DNA from: Ferranicluibacter rubi
GTDB taxonomy: Bacteria; Pseudomonadota; Alphaproteobacteria; Rhizobiales; Rhizobiaceae
Direction of reading: 5' to 3'
Length of the DNA stretch: 64,000 bases
Assembly (NCBI RefSeq): GCF_011603255.1
Contig: NZ_JAANCM010000002.1
Location: 124,001-188,000 of the forward strand
In this document: positions 11,501-19,034 of the stretch, piece after piece
Layout: each line of letters begins with the position of its first letter
How positions within the stretch are numbered: the first letter of the stretch is position 1
Notes under the pieces: model-generated
Databases searched by the model: none
The model's input: the letters and a program-made list of their open reading frames with translations, nothing else
What the model was told of the DNA's origin: nothing
Made by a program: the position numbers and the translations under genes

Positions 11501-12616
11501 TTACGCCCGTTGCAGCCCGGCGATCTGCGCGCACATCATCGGCGTGCAGCGTAGGATGCCCTGCCGCCCGTCTGCCCGCACCACGGTCAGCGCCATTTCC
11601 GCATGATGCATCAGGTCCTGCGGCCCGTTGACGGTGGCCGTCGTCGCGATGCCGGCGGAGAGCGACAGAGCCTCGGTGGTGAATTCGCGGCTGGCGAGGC
11701 GGATCTGGAGAGACTGCACGGCATCGCGGATGCGGGTCGCGATGGCTTGGGCATTCTGCTCGCTGACATCGTTCAGCAGGAAGGCGAAGGCGTCGTAGCC
11801 GATGCGTGCCACGACATCGCTCTTCTTCACCGACTTGCGGAAGATCGCGGCACATTTCTTCACGGCCTTCTCGCCGGTCTCCGGCCCATGCTGCTCGGTG
11901 AGCATCTTCAGCCGTTCCACGATCACCAGAACCAGCGCAGCCGGCTTCGTCGTCACGTCGGCCTCGTCGAACAGGCCCGCGATCTTCAGCGAAAGGGCCG
12001 TGCCGTTCGGAAGCCCCGTCAGGGCGTCGCGCAGCACCGCCCGCTGGTCCGCCGCGATCCGCCCTTGCGCATCACCGAGCGCTGCAACCGTGGTTTCCAG
12101 CGTCTCCGCCAGCCGCTTCTCACGCTTGCGCAGTTGGGTCAGCGTCTGGCGCAGGGCGCGAGCCTCCTCGGCAAAGTCCGACATCGACATGACGGGGTCC
12201 GCATCGAGCCTCTGCAGGAAGGCATCGAGCGTGTCGAAGGCCTCGGCCTTGGGCCGGCTTTCCTCCGAGATCGCCGTCGTCATGGTCTGGATCGCTTCCA
12301 TGGCCGCCTGCTGGGCCTGCCCAAGCGCCTGTCCCATATGCCCCGGCAGCTTGCGCCGGAGGCCGATCGCGTCGAGCGCCTTTTGCGAAGGGGCGGCCCC
12401 GAGCGCTGCGAGATCGCGGCTAAGGCCCGAGGGTCCGCTGGAGAACGCCTCGTAGAACAGCTCGTAATTGCGCGGCAATGGCTGCACGCCGAGATGCGCC
12501 ATGGCCTGCGCCACACGCTGCACCACGCCGTTGGTCTGCTCCGCGACATGCCTGTCGATTCTGACGGCCGTGCCGCTTCGGCTGATCTGTTCTCTCGTTG
12601 CCACGTGTCTACCCAT
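11501..12616 (-). CDS. GGDEF-like domain protein with degenerate active site
   Basis: About 371 residues. The N-terminal half is helical (THLGVQPLPRNYELFYEAF-like segment, then a coiled coil with LRQTLTQLRKREKRLAETL). The C-terminal domain starts at LRDALTGLPNG and is a diguanylate-cyclase fold. The catalytic GGDEF is replaced by GYDAF (11788-11802), and the first metal-binding aspartate position reads VIVERLK instead of DIDRFK. It therefore should not make cyclic-di-GMP; a sensory or scaffolding role is inferred. The start is uncertain: ATG 12616, ATG 12631 and GTG 12604 are all possible. Confidence 0.8.
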   Translation of the reverse strand: MGRHVATREQISRSGTAVRIDRHVAEQTNGVVQRVAQAMAHLGVQPLPRNYELFYEAFSSGPSGLSRDLAALGAAPSQKALDAIGLRRKLPGHMGQALGQAQQAAMEAIQTMTTAISEESRPKAEAFDTLDAFLQRLDADPVMSMSDFAEEARALRQTLTQLRKREKRLAETLETTVAALGDAQGRIAADQRAVLRDALTGLPNGTALSLKIAGLFDEADVTTKPAALVLVIVERLKMLTEQHGPETGEKAVKKCAAIFRKSVKKSDVVARIGYDAFAFLLNDVSEQNAQAIATRIRDAVQSLQIRLASREFTTEALSLSAGIATTATVNGPQDLMHHAEMALTVVRADGRQGILRCTPMMCAQIAGLQRA

Positions 12617-12683
12617 TCCTGCGCACCGCATTCGCCGGTCGTTTCCGGCACTATATCCCGATAAGCTTACGTAAACTTCAAGG

Positions 12684-12737
12684 CCTCCTCTGTCAGCACT
12701 CTTCTCGCCCTCCTGACGTCGAAGTGAGCAGAGGAGG
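12684..12737 (+). promoter_or_regulatory. hairpin masking a Shine-Dalgarno site
   Basis: CCTCCTCTG (12684-12692) pairs perfectly with CAGAGGAGG (12729-12737), which contains an ideal ribosome-binding site 10 bases before an ATG at 12748. An internal CCTCC (12709-12713) is an alternative partner for the same site. TTTT follows the stem, so a terminator reading is also possible. The hairpin lies between the divergent GGDEF-like and methyltransferase genes. Confidence 0.45.
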
Positions 12738-12747
12738 TTTTCCCGAC

Positions 12748-12801
12748 ATGACCTTTTGGGGGCCTGCCGGCAAAAATAAACCCGCCTTTTCTATCTCGTG
12801 A
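12748..12801 (+). CDS. possible 17-residue leader peptide
   Basis: A short ORF reading MTFWGPAGKNKPAFSIS with GAGGAGG 10 bases upstream. No family is recognised. Coding potential rests only on the excellent ribosome-binding site and its location 114 bases ahead of the methyltransferase gene on the same strand. It could be a leader peptide, or the Shine-Dalgarno match could be a by-product of a terminator stem. Confidence 0.3.
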   Translation: MTFWGPAGKNKPAFSIS

Positions 12802-12915
12802 AAACCGGAAAACCTGCGATAGCTTCGCAACCCGCCGCCTGGATGCGAATCGGTTGCGGCAACGTTGGCGCTCGGATGAGACGAGCGTCGAACCACAGGA
12901 AACGGAACGTCAGTC

Positions 12916-13665
12916 ATGAGCGTCCTGCGCAACCAGCTTCTTCCCTGGATCAAGGTCCTTGCCTGCCAGGCGCTCGTCCTCGTCGCTGTCCTCTTTCTGT
13001 CGCGCTGGATCACGCCGGGCACGCTTCCCGTCCTGCTCGGGCAGGGCGCAGCGGCCGCGGGCCTTGGGTTCCTCCTGCGCATGCCGCGCATCTGGCTCGT
13101 CGTGCAGTTCCTGCTGCCGGTCGCGGTGGTCTATGGCGATGCCGTGCCCGCCTGGGCCTATCTCGTGGCCTTCGTGCTCTGCGCGCTGGTCTACTGGAAC
13201 AGCGCCTCCGAGCAGGTGCCGCTCTACCTCACCAACCGACGAACCTGGCAGGCGCTCGCCGATCTCGTGGCCGCTTCCGGGGCAAAGAGCGTTGTCGATC
13301 TCGGCAGCGGCATGGGGGGCGTCGTCACCTTCCTCGCCCGCGCCCAGCCCGGCGTCGAGGTCAGTGGGTTGGAAACGGCGCCTTTGGTCGTGGCCGCGTC
13401 CAAGCTCCGCATCGCCCTCAGCCGCCTTCCCAATGCCCGCATTGTCTATCGCAGCCTGTGGGAGGCGGAACTCGGCAATTACGACGTGGTCTACTGCTTC
13501 CTCTCGCCGGTGCCCATGGCCCGTCTCTTCGAAAAGGCGCGGCATGAAATGCGCCCGGGCACGCTCTTCGTCAGCAACAGTTTCACCGTCCCCGGCCGCG
13601 CCGCCGACCGCATCCTCGATGTCGACGACGGCCGCCGCACCCAGTTGCACATCTACACGCTCTGA
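12916..13665 (+). CDS. membrane-anchored class I SAM-dependent methyltransferase
   Basis: A 249-residue protein. The N-terminal ~95 residues form three or four hydrophobic helices (VLACQALVLVAVLFLSRW and following). The C-terminal domain is a class I methyltransferase: VVDLGSGMGGVVTFLA is SAM motif I, VSGLETAPL is the motif with the ribose-binding acid, and YDVVYCFLSPVPM is motif IV. The fused membrane anchor suggests a lipid or membrane-protein substrate, but nothing identifies it. It ends 5 bases from the convergent DinB gene. Confidence 0.85.
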   Translation: MSVLRNQLLPWIKVLACQALVLVAVLFLSRWITPGTLPVLLGQGAAAAGLGFLLRMPRIWLVVQFLLPVAVVYGDAVPAWAYLVAFVLCALVYWNSASEQVPLYLTNRRTWQALADLVAASGAKSVVDLGSGMGGVVTFLARAQPGVEVSGLETAPLVVAASKLRIALSRLPNARIVYRSLWEAELGNYDVVYCFLSPVPMARLFEKARHEMRPGTLFVSNSFTVPGRAADRILDVDDGRRTQLHIYTL

Positions 13666-13669
13666 CGCC

Positions 13670-14170
13670 TCAGGCGGCGCGACTTCGCAGGAAATACACC
13701 AGATCCAGCACCACGCTTGGCTGTCCAAGAGTGGTTAGGATCATATGGCACTGTCCGCGATGATGGGTCTGGTGGTTGAAGAGATGGGCGAGGCAGGGGC
13801 TGAGCGCCTGGGTGATCGGCTCGGGAATGCTGATCGGCGTGTAGGTGAAGACGCCGGCAAGGTCGTCCGTGCCGAGGCTGTCGATCCACGTCGCAAGCCG
13901 CCGGTCCTCCACCACCCGCGCGGCCCTCAGCGGCTCAAAGTCTTCGAAGAGGACCGCATCGAGCGTGGTCGGCGCGTCGCCCTTGCCCATAAACCGCTTC
14001 ATCCAGATCCGGTCGGTGGCGAGCAGGTGGTTGAGCGTTCCGTGCAGGGAGCCGAAGGCGGCGCCGGTCTGCCTGCGGCGTCCCTCCTCACCGAGCACCT
14101 CGGCTGCGGCATAGATGCGGTCGTTGGCCCAGCTGTTATAGGCGGCGAACATACGGAAATGGTCGATCAT
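13670..14170 (-). CDS. DinB family protein
   Basis: A 166-residue four-helix-bundle protein of the DinB/YfiT type. The start MIDHFRMFAAYNSWANDRIY is characteristic, with NHLLATDRIWMKRF in the second helix and LFNHQTHHRGQCHMIL near the C-terminus. The histidines of NHLLATD and HQTHHRGQ are the expected metal ligands. Members include bacillithiol- or mycothiol-dependent transferases, but the substrate here is unknown and rhizobia lack those thiols. Single gene, convergent with the methyltransferase. Confidence 0.88.
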   Translation of the reverse strand: MIDHFRMFAAYNSWANDRIYAAAEVLGEEGRRRQTGAAFGSLHGTLNHLLATDRIWMKRFMGKGDAPTTLDAVLFEDFEPLRAARVVEDRRLATWIDSLGTDDLAGVFTYTPISIPEPITQALSPCLAHLFNHQTHHRGQCHMILTTLGQPSVVLDLVYFLRSRAA

Positions 14171-14313
14171 GGCGGCTCCGGCGCGTCGGAAAACCCAACC
14201 CTACCTTGCCAAGGGTTCAACAGGCATGATGCCATTCATGAAATTTGCTGATTTGCTTTCGTCCGCCGTCCGCGCTCACATGGCTCGGAGATGAAACCTT
14301 GCGGAGACCTGCG

Positions 14314-15021
14314 ATGACGAGAACGCTTTACGGCCTGTGTGGCGAAGATCGGGAGAGGCCCTTTTCACCGCATGTCTGGAAGGTCGTGATGGCGCTTGCC
14401 CACAAAGGGCTCGACTGCCGCTTCGTGCCGCTGGGCTTTACCGAAATTCCAAAGGTCGAAGCCGGCGCGACGAAGATGGTGCCGTATCTCATCGATGGCG
14501 AACAGGCCGTCGTCGACAGCTTCGCCATCGCCCGGCATCTGGACGCGACCTATCCGAACCGGCCAACGCTCTTTGCCGGGGAAGGGGGCCAGGCGACAGC
14601 ACGGTTCGTGGAGGCTTTCTCGCAAACGGTGCTGCATCCGGCCATCGTCCGCATCATTCTCGTCGATATCCACGATCGCCTCGCGCCCGAGGATCGCGCC
14701 TATTTCCGCAAGAGCCGCGAGGCCGCGTTCGGAAAGACGCTGGAAGAGGTCGTCTCCGCAGCACCCGCGGAGCGGGCGGCCTTTGCGGAGAAGCTCTTGC
14801 CGCTGCGCTACATGCTGAAGAAGCAGCCGTTCATCGGCGGCGAGACGCCGCTGTTTGCGGACTACATCGTCTTCGGCGCGCTGCAATGGGCCCGCATCAT
14901 GTCGCCGCAAACGCTGCTCGAGCCAGGCGATGCCGTCTCCGAATGGTTCGAGCGTTGCCTCGATCTCCACGACGGTCTTGGCCGCGGCATATCGCCGGCC
15001 AGTATCGCAGAAGCCGCCTGA
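14314..15021 (+). CDS. glutathione S-transferase family protein
   Basis: A 235-residue protein with an N-terminal thioredoxin-like domain (MTRTLYGLCGEDRERPFSPHV) and the glutathione-binding loop MVPYLIDGEQAVVDSFAIARHLD, where the cis-proline and acidic-serine pair are present. An all-helical C-terminal domain carries FIGGETPLFADYIVFGALQWA, the GST N-capping region. Substrate unknown. The ATG at 14314 follows GCGGAGACC; an upstream in-frame start would add residues not typical of the family. Confidence 0.88.
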   Translation: MTRTLYGLCGEDRERPFSPHVWKVVMALAHKGLDCRFVPLGFTEIPKVEAGATKMVPYLIDGEQAVVDSFAIARHLDATYPNRPTLFAGEGGQATARFVEAFSQTVLHPAIVRIILVDIHDRLAPEDRAYFRKSREAAFGKTLEEVVSAAPAERAAFAEKLLPLRYMLKKQPFIGGETPLFADYIVFGALQWARIMSPQTLLEPGDAVSEWFERCLDLHDGLGRGISPASIAEAA

Positions 15022-15148
15022 AAACAGGGCTCGATCTTCGCCGCGCCGTTTTCGAAATAAGGCCGCGCAGCGCCATTCCCCTTGTCTTGCACGCGGCGGC
15101 TCGCTAAGGAACCGTCCAAACGAACGCAACTCCTAGGGATTTGACACC

Positions 15149-15571
15149 ATGGCGATTGAACGCACCTTTTCGATGATCAAGCCGGACGCAACGAAGCGCA
15201 ACCTGACCGGCGCGATCACCAAGATGATCGAAGACGCCGGCCTGCGCGTCATCGCCTCCAAGCGCGTCTGGATGAGCCAGCGCGAAGCCGAAGGCTTCTA
15301 CGCCGTTCACAAGGAACGCCCCTTCTTCGGCGAACTGGTCGAAGGCATGACGTCCGGCCCGACGATCGTTCAGGTTCTGGAAGGCGAGAACGCCATCCTG
15401 AAGAACCGCGAAATCATGGGTGCGACCAACCCTGCCAACGCCGACGAAGGCACGATCCGCAAGACGCATGCTCTGTCGATCGGCGAAAACTCCGTCCACG
15501 GCTCCGACGCCCCGGAAACCGCTGCCGAAGAAATCGCATACTGGTTCTCGGCCACCGAAATCGTCGGCTGA
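15149..15571 (+). CDS. ndk: nucleoside diphosphate kinase
   Basis: Transfers the gamma-phosphate of ATP to nucleoside diphosphates and balances NTP pools. Its 140 residues match the usual bacterial Ndk. [17 protein letters not shown] opens the protein and carries the ATP-binding lysine. The active-site histidine sits in [16 protein letters not shown], and [14 protein letters not shown] and [15 protein letters not shown] are conserved. It is monocistronic and closed by a strong hairpin. Confidence 0.98.
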   Translation: MAIERTFSMIKPDATKRNLTGAITKMIEDAGLRVIASKRVWMSQREAEGFYAVHKERPFFGELVEGMTSGPTIVQVLEGENAILKNREIMGATNPANADEGTIRKTHALSIGENSVHGSDAPETAAEEIAYWFSATEIVG

Positions 15572-15595
15572 TATCGGTCGAAAGATCTGGAATGA

Positions 15596-15629
15596 CGAAA
15601 GGCCGGGGCAGCAATGCTCCGGCCTTTCG
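15596..15629. terminator. bidirectional terminator between ndk and a convergent gene
   Basis: Stem CGAAAGGCCGGGGCA / TGCTCCGGCCTTTCG, 15 pairs with one G-T wobble, and a GCAA loop. Flanking T-rich ends on both strands allow it to serve ndk and the minus-strand gene ending at 15668. Confidence 0.85.
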
Positions 15630-15667
15630 CGTTGTGGCTATCGGCGGCGCGCGACGGTGCCGATTAA

Positions 15668-16408
15668 TCAGGGGGTGGGCGGCGGCGTTGCCTCGGGTGC
15701 CGTTCCGGGGTTCTTCGTCGAGATCACGTGGGGGACGCCACGGTCGGTAATGTCGATGACATTGATCGCGTAGACTTCCCTGAGGAACAGGTAGAGGAAG
15801 GCAAGCGAAAGCGTGAGAATGACAATGCCGATGACGGCGGAGGTGATGTGGATCTTGGTCGGCTCAAGGACGATCGTCGTCACACCCAATGGCGAGGCCG
15901 CGCCTGGGTCGGGAGCCTGTGCAGGGGGATCGGCAGCCTCTGGGGCAACGACACCCTGCGTGACCGTGCCGGTAGCAGCGGCAGCATTCCCTGCAATCAG
16001 CCGGCGCGAGACGATCATTTCATAACCTGCAAACAAGACGCCGGATACCGAGACGAGAACGACCACACCCAGCAAAACGTTGGCAGCGAGGAGCTGCCAG
16101 GCGAAAACGGCCTGCTGGTGCAGCCGCAGCTTGTTGCCGTTGTCGTTGACCGAGATCAGGCCCTCGTAGTAGCTCGCCAGCGCCCGTGTGCTTGCGTCGT
16201 TGATCGTGGACCTGTCGGTATCCGAGAGGCTGCGCAGCGTGCGGAGTTGCTGGGAGAGATCGGCAATGACCTGATCTTTTTCCTCCGACAGCGTCTGCAG
16301 CGCGGCAAGGTCCCCTTGCGGTTGTGGCGACTGGGCGCGACCGGGCAGGGTGTTGAGCAGGAGACCGGCGATCACGACGATGAGCAGGGCGAGACAGCGC
16401 ATGATCAT
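15668..16408 (-). CDS. uncharacterised exported membrane protein with coiled coil
   Basis: Not recognised. The 246-residue product starts MIMRCLALLIVVIAGLLL, a signal peptide ending GRAQS. A helical region LAALQTLSEEKDQVIADLSQ is likely coiled coil. A membrane segment (WQLLAANVLLGVVVLVSVSG), an Ala/Pro-rich linker, a second membrane segment (HITSAVIGIVILTLSLAFLYL) and a proline-rich tail follow. Its ATG overlaps the stop of the upstream gene (ATGA), which fixes this start over a longer frame. The two probably form one operon and may interact. Function unknown. Confidence 0.75.
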   Translation of the reverse strand: MIMRCLALLIVVIAGLLLNTLPGRAQSPQPQGDLAALQTLSEEKDQVIADLSQQLRTLRSLSDTDRSTINDASTRALASYYEGLISVNDNGNKLRLHQQAVFAWQLLAANVLLGVVVLVSVSGVLFAGYEMIVSRRLIAGNAAAATGTVTQGVVAPEAADPPAQAPDPGAASPLGVTTIVLEPTKIHITSAVIGIVILTLSLAFLYLFLREVYAINVIDITDRGVPHVISTKNPGTAPEATPPPTP

Positions 16409-16722
16409 TGTCCGCAGAGGCAGGAGGCATATTTCAGCGGGTCGGACACGGCAGAACACCAGTCCGGGACGGCGTGGCATGCGGGTAAGCGTGGCACGGG
16501 AAGCGTTGTATCCAGCGATCTCGTGGGGCCGTCCGTTCGCGGGACAGTGATCTGATCGAAGGTGTTGCCGCCGAAGCCGAGGTTCGGAGGCGGTTGGAAG
16601 ACAGGCGCGCTGTAGCGTCGCTCCAGAATGATTGCGCCCATATCTGGAGGCGCATCCTGGGCGTAAAGCTCAGCGCTTGGCAGGAATAGAAGAACGGCGA
16701 GGAGAGCTTCGATCTTGGCCAT
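16405..16722 (-). CDS. uncharacterised small secreted protein
   Basis: Not recognised. About 105 residues; the start MAKIEALLAVLLFLPSAELY followed by AQDAPP is a good signal peptide. The mature part is proline-rich, and the last ~27 residues contain four cysteines (ACHAVPDWCSAV, YASCLCGQ), suggesting disulfides or a metal site in the periplasm. It is translationally coupled (ATGA) to the coiled-coil membrane protein downstream. An in-frame start 51 bases upstream is possible but would bury the signal peptide. Confidence 0.7.
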   Translation of the reverse strand: MAKIEALLAVLLFLPSAELYAQDAPPDMGAIILERRYSAPVFQPPPNLGFGGNTFDQITVPRTDGPTRSLDTTLPVPRLPACHAVPDWCSAVSDPLKYASCLCGQ

Positions 16723-16856
16723 GCGCTGATATAAGCACAGACATTTCTGGTTGCCTACCAACCTGAAATACACGCGGAAAGGGTGAGGGGTGGTGTCCGG
16801 TCACGTATCGCATGGAAAATGCATCGGCCCGATTTACGGCCGTCTTGGCGGCGATA

Positions 16857-17351
16857 TCAGCCTCGCGTCCACCGGTCCCGCGCCGTATCGTCAGCATCCT
16901 TCGCAGAGACCCAGCCGCGAGCTGTTCCGTCCTTCAGGTGCTCCTTCTTCCAGAAGGGCGCCGCGGTCTTCAGGTAGTCCATGATGAAGGACGCGCCGTC
17001 GAAGGCTGCCTGGCGATGGGTGGAGGCCGCAATGACGAGGACGATGCGCGCGCCGGGGTCGATGCGGCCGAAGCGGTGGATGGCGGTTGCGCCCTGAAGG
17101 TCGAAGCGCGTAACGGCCTCTTCACAAATCCGCCGGATCTCGGCTTCCGCCATGCCGGGATAATGCTCCAGCTCAAGCGCGGCCAGCTGGCCTTTTTCCT
17201 CCCGGCAGAGGCCGGAGAAGGTAACGACCGCGCCGATGTCGGTGCGGCCGGTCGACAGTGCCTCGATCTCGGCCGCCGTGTCGAAATCCTCGGCCTGCAC
17301 CCGAACGGTGACGGACGCAGGCGGGGACAGGGACGGAGCAGCCAATGTCAT
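16857..17351 (-). CDS. moaE: molybdopterin synthase catalytic subunit
   Basis: Large subunit of molybdopterin synthase; with MoaD-thiocarboxylate it adds the dithiolene sulfurs to precursor Z. The 164-residue protein has the family segments AVVTFSGLCRE, LELEHYPGMAE, IHRFGRIDPGARIVLVIAAS and the active-site lysine stretch PFWKKEHL. It lies 4 bases after moaD. The ATG is directly preceded by GAGGAG with almost no spacing, so the TTG two codons later may be the real start. Confidence 0.95.
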   Translation of the reverse strand: MTLAAPSLSPPASVTVRVQAEDFDTAAEIEALSTGRTDIGAVVTFSGLCREEKGQLAALELEHYPGMAEAEIRRICEEAVTRFDLQGATAIHRFGRIDPGARIVLVIAASTHRQAAFDGASFIMDYLKTAAPFWKKEHLKDGTARGWVSAKDADDTARDRWTRG

Positions 17352-17355
17352 CTCC

Positions 17356-17616
17356 TCAGCCGCCCGTCATCGGCGGGAAGAGCGCGATCTCGCGGGCCGA
17401 GCCGAGCGGTTCGTCATGCTCCACATGCTCCTGGTCGATGGCCACGCGAATGACGTTCTCGTGCTCCAGCGCCGCTTCGTAGTCCTCGCCGCGGGTTTTC
17501 AGGAACGCGATGAGATCCCTGGCGGTGACGACGGTGTCGGGCAGCGAGACGATCTCGTCACCCACGCCGATGCGCTCGCGCACCCAGGCGAAATAGACGA
17601 GCCGGACCTCTCTCAT
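17356..17616 (-). CDS. moaD: molybdopterin synthase sulfur carrier subunit
   Basis: Small ubiquitin-like subunit that carries sulfur as a C-terminal thiocarboxylate. It has 86 residues, starts MREVRLVYFAWVRERIGVGD and ends FPPMTGG with the required Gly-Gly. Its start overlaps the pgsA stop (ATGA) and moaE follows, so pgsA-moaD-moaE form one transcript. Confidence 0.95.
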   Translation of the reverse strand: MREVRLVYFAWVRERIGVGDEIVSLPDTVVTARDLIAFLKTRGEDYEAALEHENVIRVAIDQEHVEHDEPLGSAREIALFPPMTGG

Positions 17617-18203
17617 TCGGCCACCAGATGCTTCAGGCCGGCGCGGAAATAATCATAGCCGGTGTAGAGCGTAATGGCGGCGGCGAGCCACAGCATGATG
17701 ATGCCGGTCTCGGTCGTGTAGGGCAGAACCTTGTCGCCGGCAGGGCCCGCCAGCAGGAGGGCGATGGCCACCATCTGGATCGTCGTCTTCCACTTGGCGA
17801 TCCGCGTCACGGGTACGCTGACCTTCAGCGCCGCCAGATATTCGCGCAGGCCCGAAACGAGGATTTCGCGGCAGAGAATGATGATCGCGGCCCAGATCGA
17901 CCAGCCGGCAATGGTGCCGTCGGCGGCCACCAGCAACAGCACGGAGGCGACCAGCAGCTTGTCGGCGATCGGGTCGAGCATGCGGCCGATATTGGAGGTC
18001 TGCTTCCAGATCCGCGCGAGGTAGCCGTCGAAGAAGTCCGTGATCGAGGCCACCGCGAACAGGCCGAGCGCGGTCCAGCGGGCAAAGTCGGAGCTTTGCA
18101 GCTTGCCCTCGATAAAGAAGCACAGAACGATCAGCGGAACCGCGAGAATGCGCGCGTAGGTGAGGAGATTGGGAATATTGTAGGCGACGGGCACGGTTCG
18201 CAT
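17613..18203 (-). CDS. pgsA: CDP-diacylglycerol--glycerol-3-phosphate 3-phosphatidyltransferase
   Basis: Makes phosphatidylglycerol-phosphate, the committed step to PG and cardiolipin, in the inner membrane. About 196 residues with several membrane helices. The CDP-alcohol phosphotransferase motif is complete: DGYLAR, then G eight residues on and DPIADK (pattern DGxxAR-x8-GxxxDxxxD). I placed the start at 18203 (MRTVPVAYNIPNLLTYARI), where the conserved N-terminus begins; a longer frame upstream adds 47 unlikely residues. Confidence 0.95.
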   Translation of the reverse strand: MRTVPVAYNIPNLLTYARILAVPLIVLCFFIEGKLQSSDFARWTALGLFAVASITDFFDGYLARIWKQTSNIGRMLDPIADKLLVASVLLLVAADGTIAGWSIWAAIIILCREILVSGLREYLAALKVSVPVTRIAKWKTTIQMVAIALLLAGPAGDKVLPYTTETGIIMLWLAAAITLYTGYDYFRAGLKHLVAE

Positions 18204-18479
18204 GTCAACTCGGTCTCTGGACTTGGTACGCATTTCGTACAGGCGGGATGAAAGACGTCGTGACCCGGAGGTCAACCGGTTTTTGATGAATGAGCGGCAA
18301 TTGTGGCGGAATTCATCTGAACAGGCCGTGAACCACCGCGACACGCCCGCCCTGATCTGCGACCTTCCCCGGAAAAGGCGATGCGCGGATGACGCCGACC
18401 TTATACGCGCACGACGCGTTGCGAAAGCCGGCGGGCGCTGTAGTGTCTGTCAATCAACGCAACCGTGGAAGGAAACGGG

Positions 18480-19031
18480 ATGGACGAGGCGAACGCGACG
18501 CATGAAGCGGGAGAGTTGGAAATGGTCGTGCTGATGACGCCCGACATGGCCAATTTTTCCGGCAAGGTCCACGGCGGCGCGCTGCTCAACCTTCTCGACC
18601 GCGTCGCCTTTTCCTGCGCCTCGCGCTATTCCAAGCGCTATGCGGTGACCTTGTCGGTCGATCAGGTCGTGTTTCGTCAGCCGATTCTCGTCGGCGAACT
18701 CGTGACGTTCCGCGCCTCCGTCAACCAGACCGGCCGTACGTCGATGGAAGTCGGCATTCGCGTCGAGGCCGAAGACATCCGCTCCGGCGTCCGCCGTCAT
18801 ACCAATTCCTGTTATTTCACTATGGTTGCAGTGGATGACGAGGGCCGCCCGACCGTCATTCCCGCCGTGGTGCCGAAGACGGACATGGCCCGCCGCCGGC
18901 AAAAGGCAGCCGACATTCGCCGCACCCTGCGCCGCGAGTTCGAGGCCCGTTTTCACGCCGCGAGCGAAGATCGCGGCCACGCCGCCAGCGACGATAACTG
19001 TCCCACCGGCAGCGAAAATGGCGCGGGCTAA
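18480..19031 (+). CDS. acyl-CoA thioesterase (hotdog fold)
   Basis: About 183 residues. The hotdog domain shows MTPDMANFSGKVHGGALL, where the Asn/His-Gly-Gly segment forms the active-site helix as in YciA-type thioesterases, followed by LSVDQVVFRQPILVGELV and VGIRVEAEDIRSG. These enzymes hydrolyse acyl-CoAs to fatty acid and CoA. The C-terminal ~40 residues are charged and probably disordered. The ATG follows GGAAGGAAACGGG, preferred over an in-frame GTG 15 bases upstream. Its stop is 3 bases from the convergent uvrC stop. Confidence 0.9.
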   Translation: MDEANATHEAGELEMVVLMTPDMANFSGKVHGGALLNLLDRVAFSCASRYSKRYAVTLSVDQVVFRQPILVGELVTFRASVNQTGRTSMEVGIRVEAEDIRSGVRRHTNSCYFTMVAVDDEGRPTVIPAVVPKTDMARRRQKAADIRRTLRREFEARFHAASEDRGHAASDDNCPTGSENGAG

Positions 19032-19034
19032 ACG

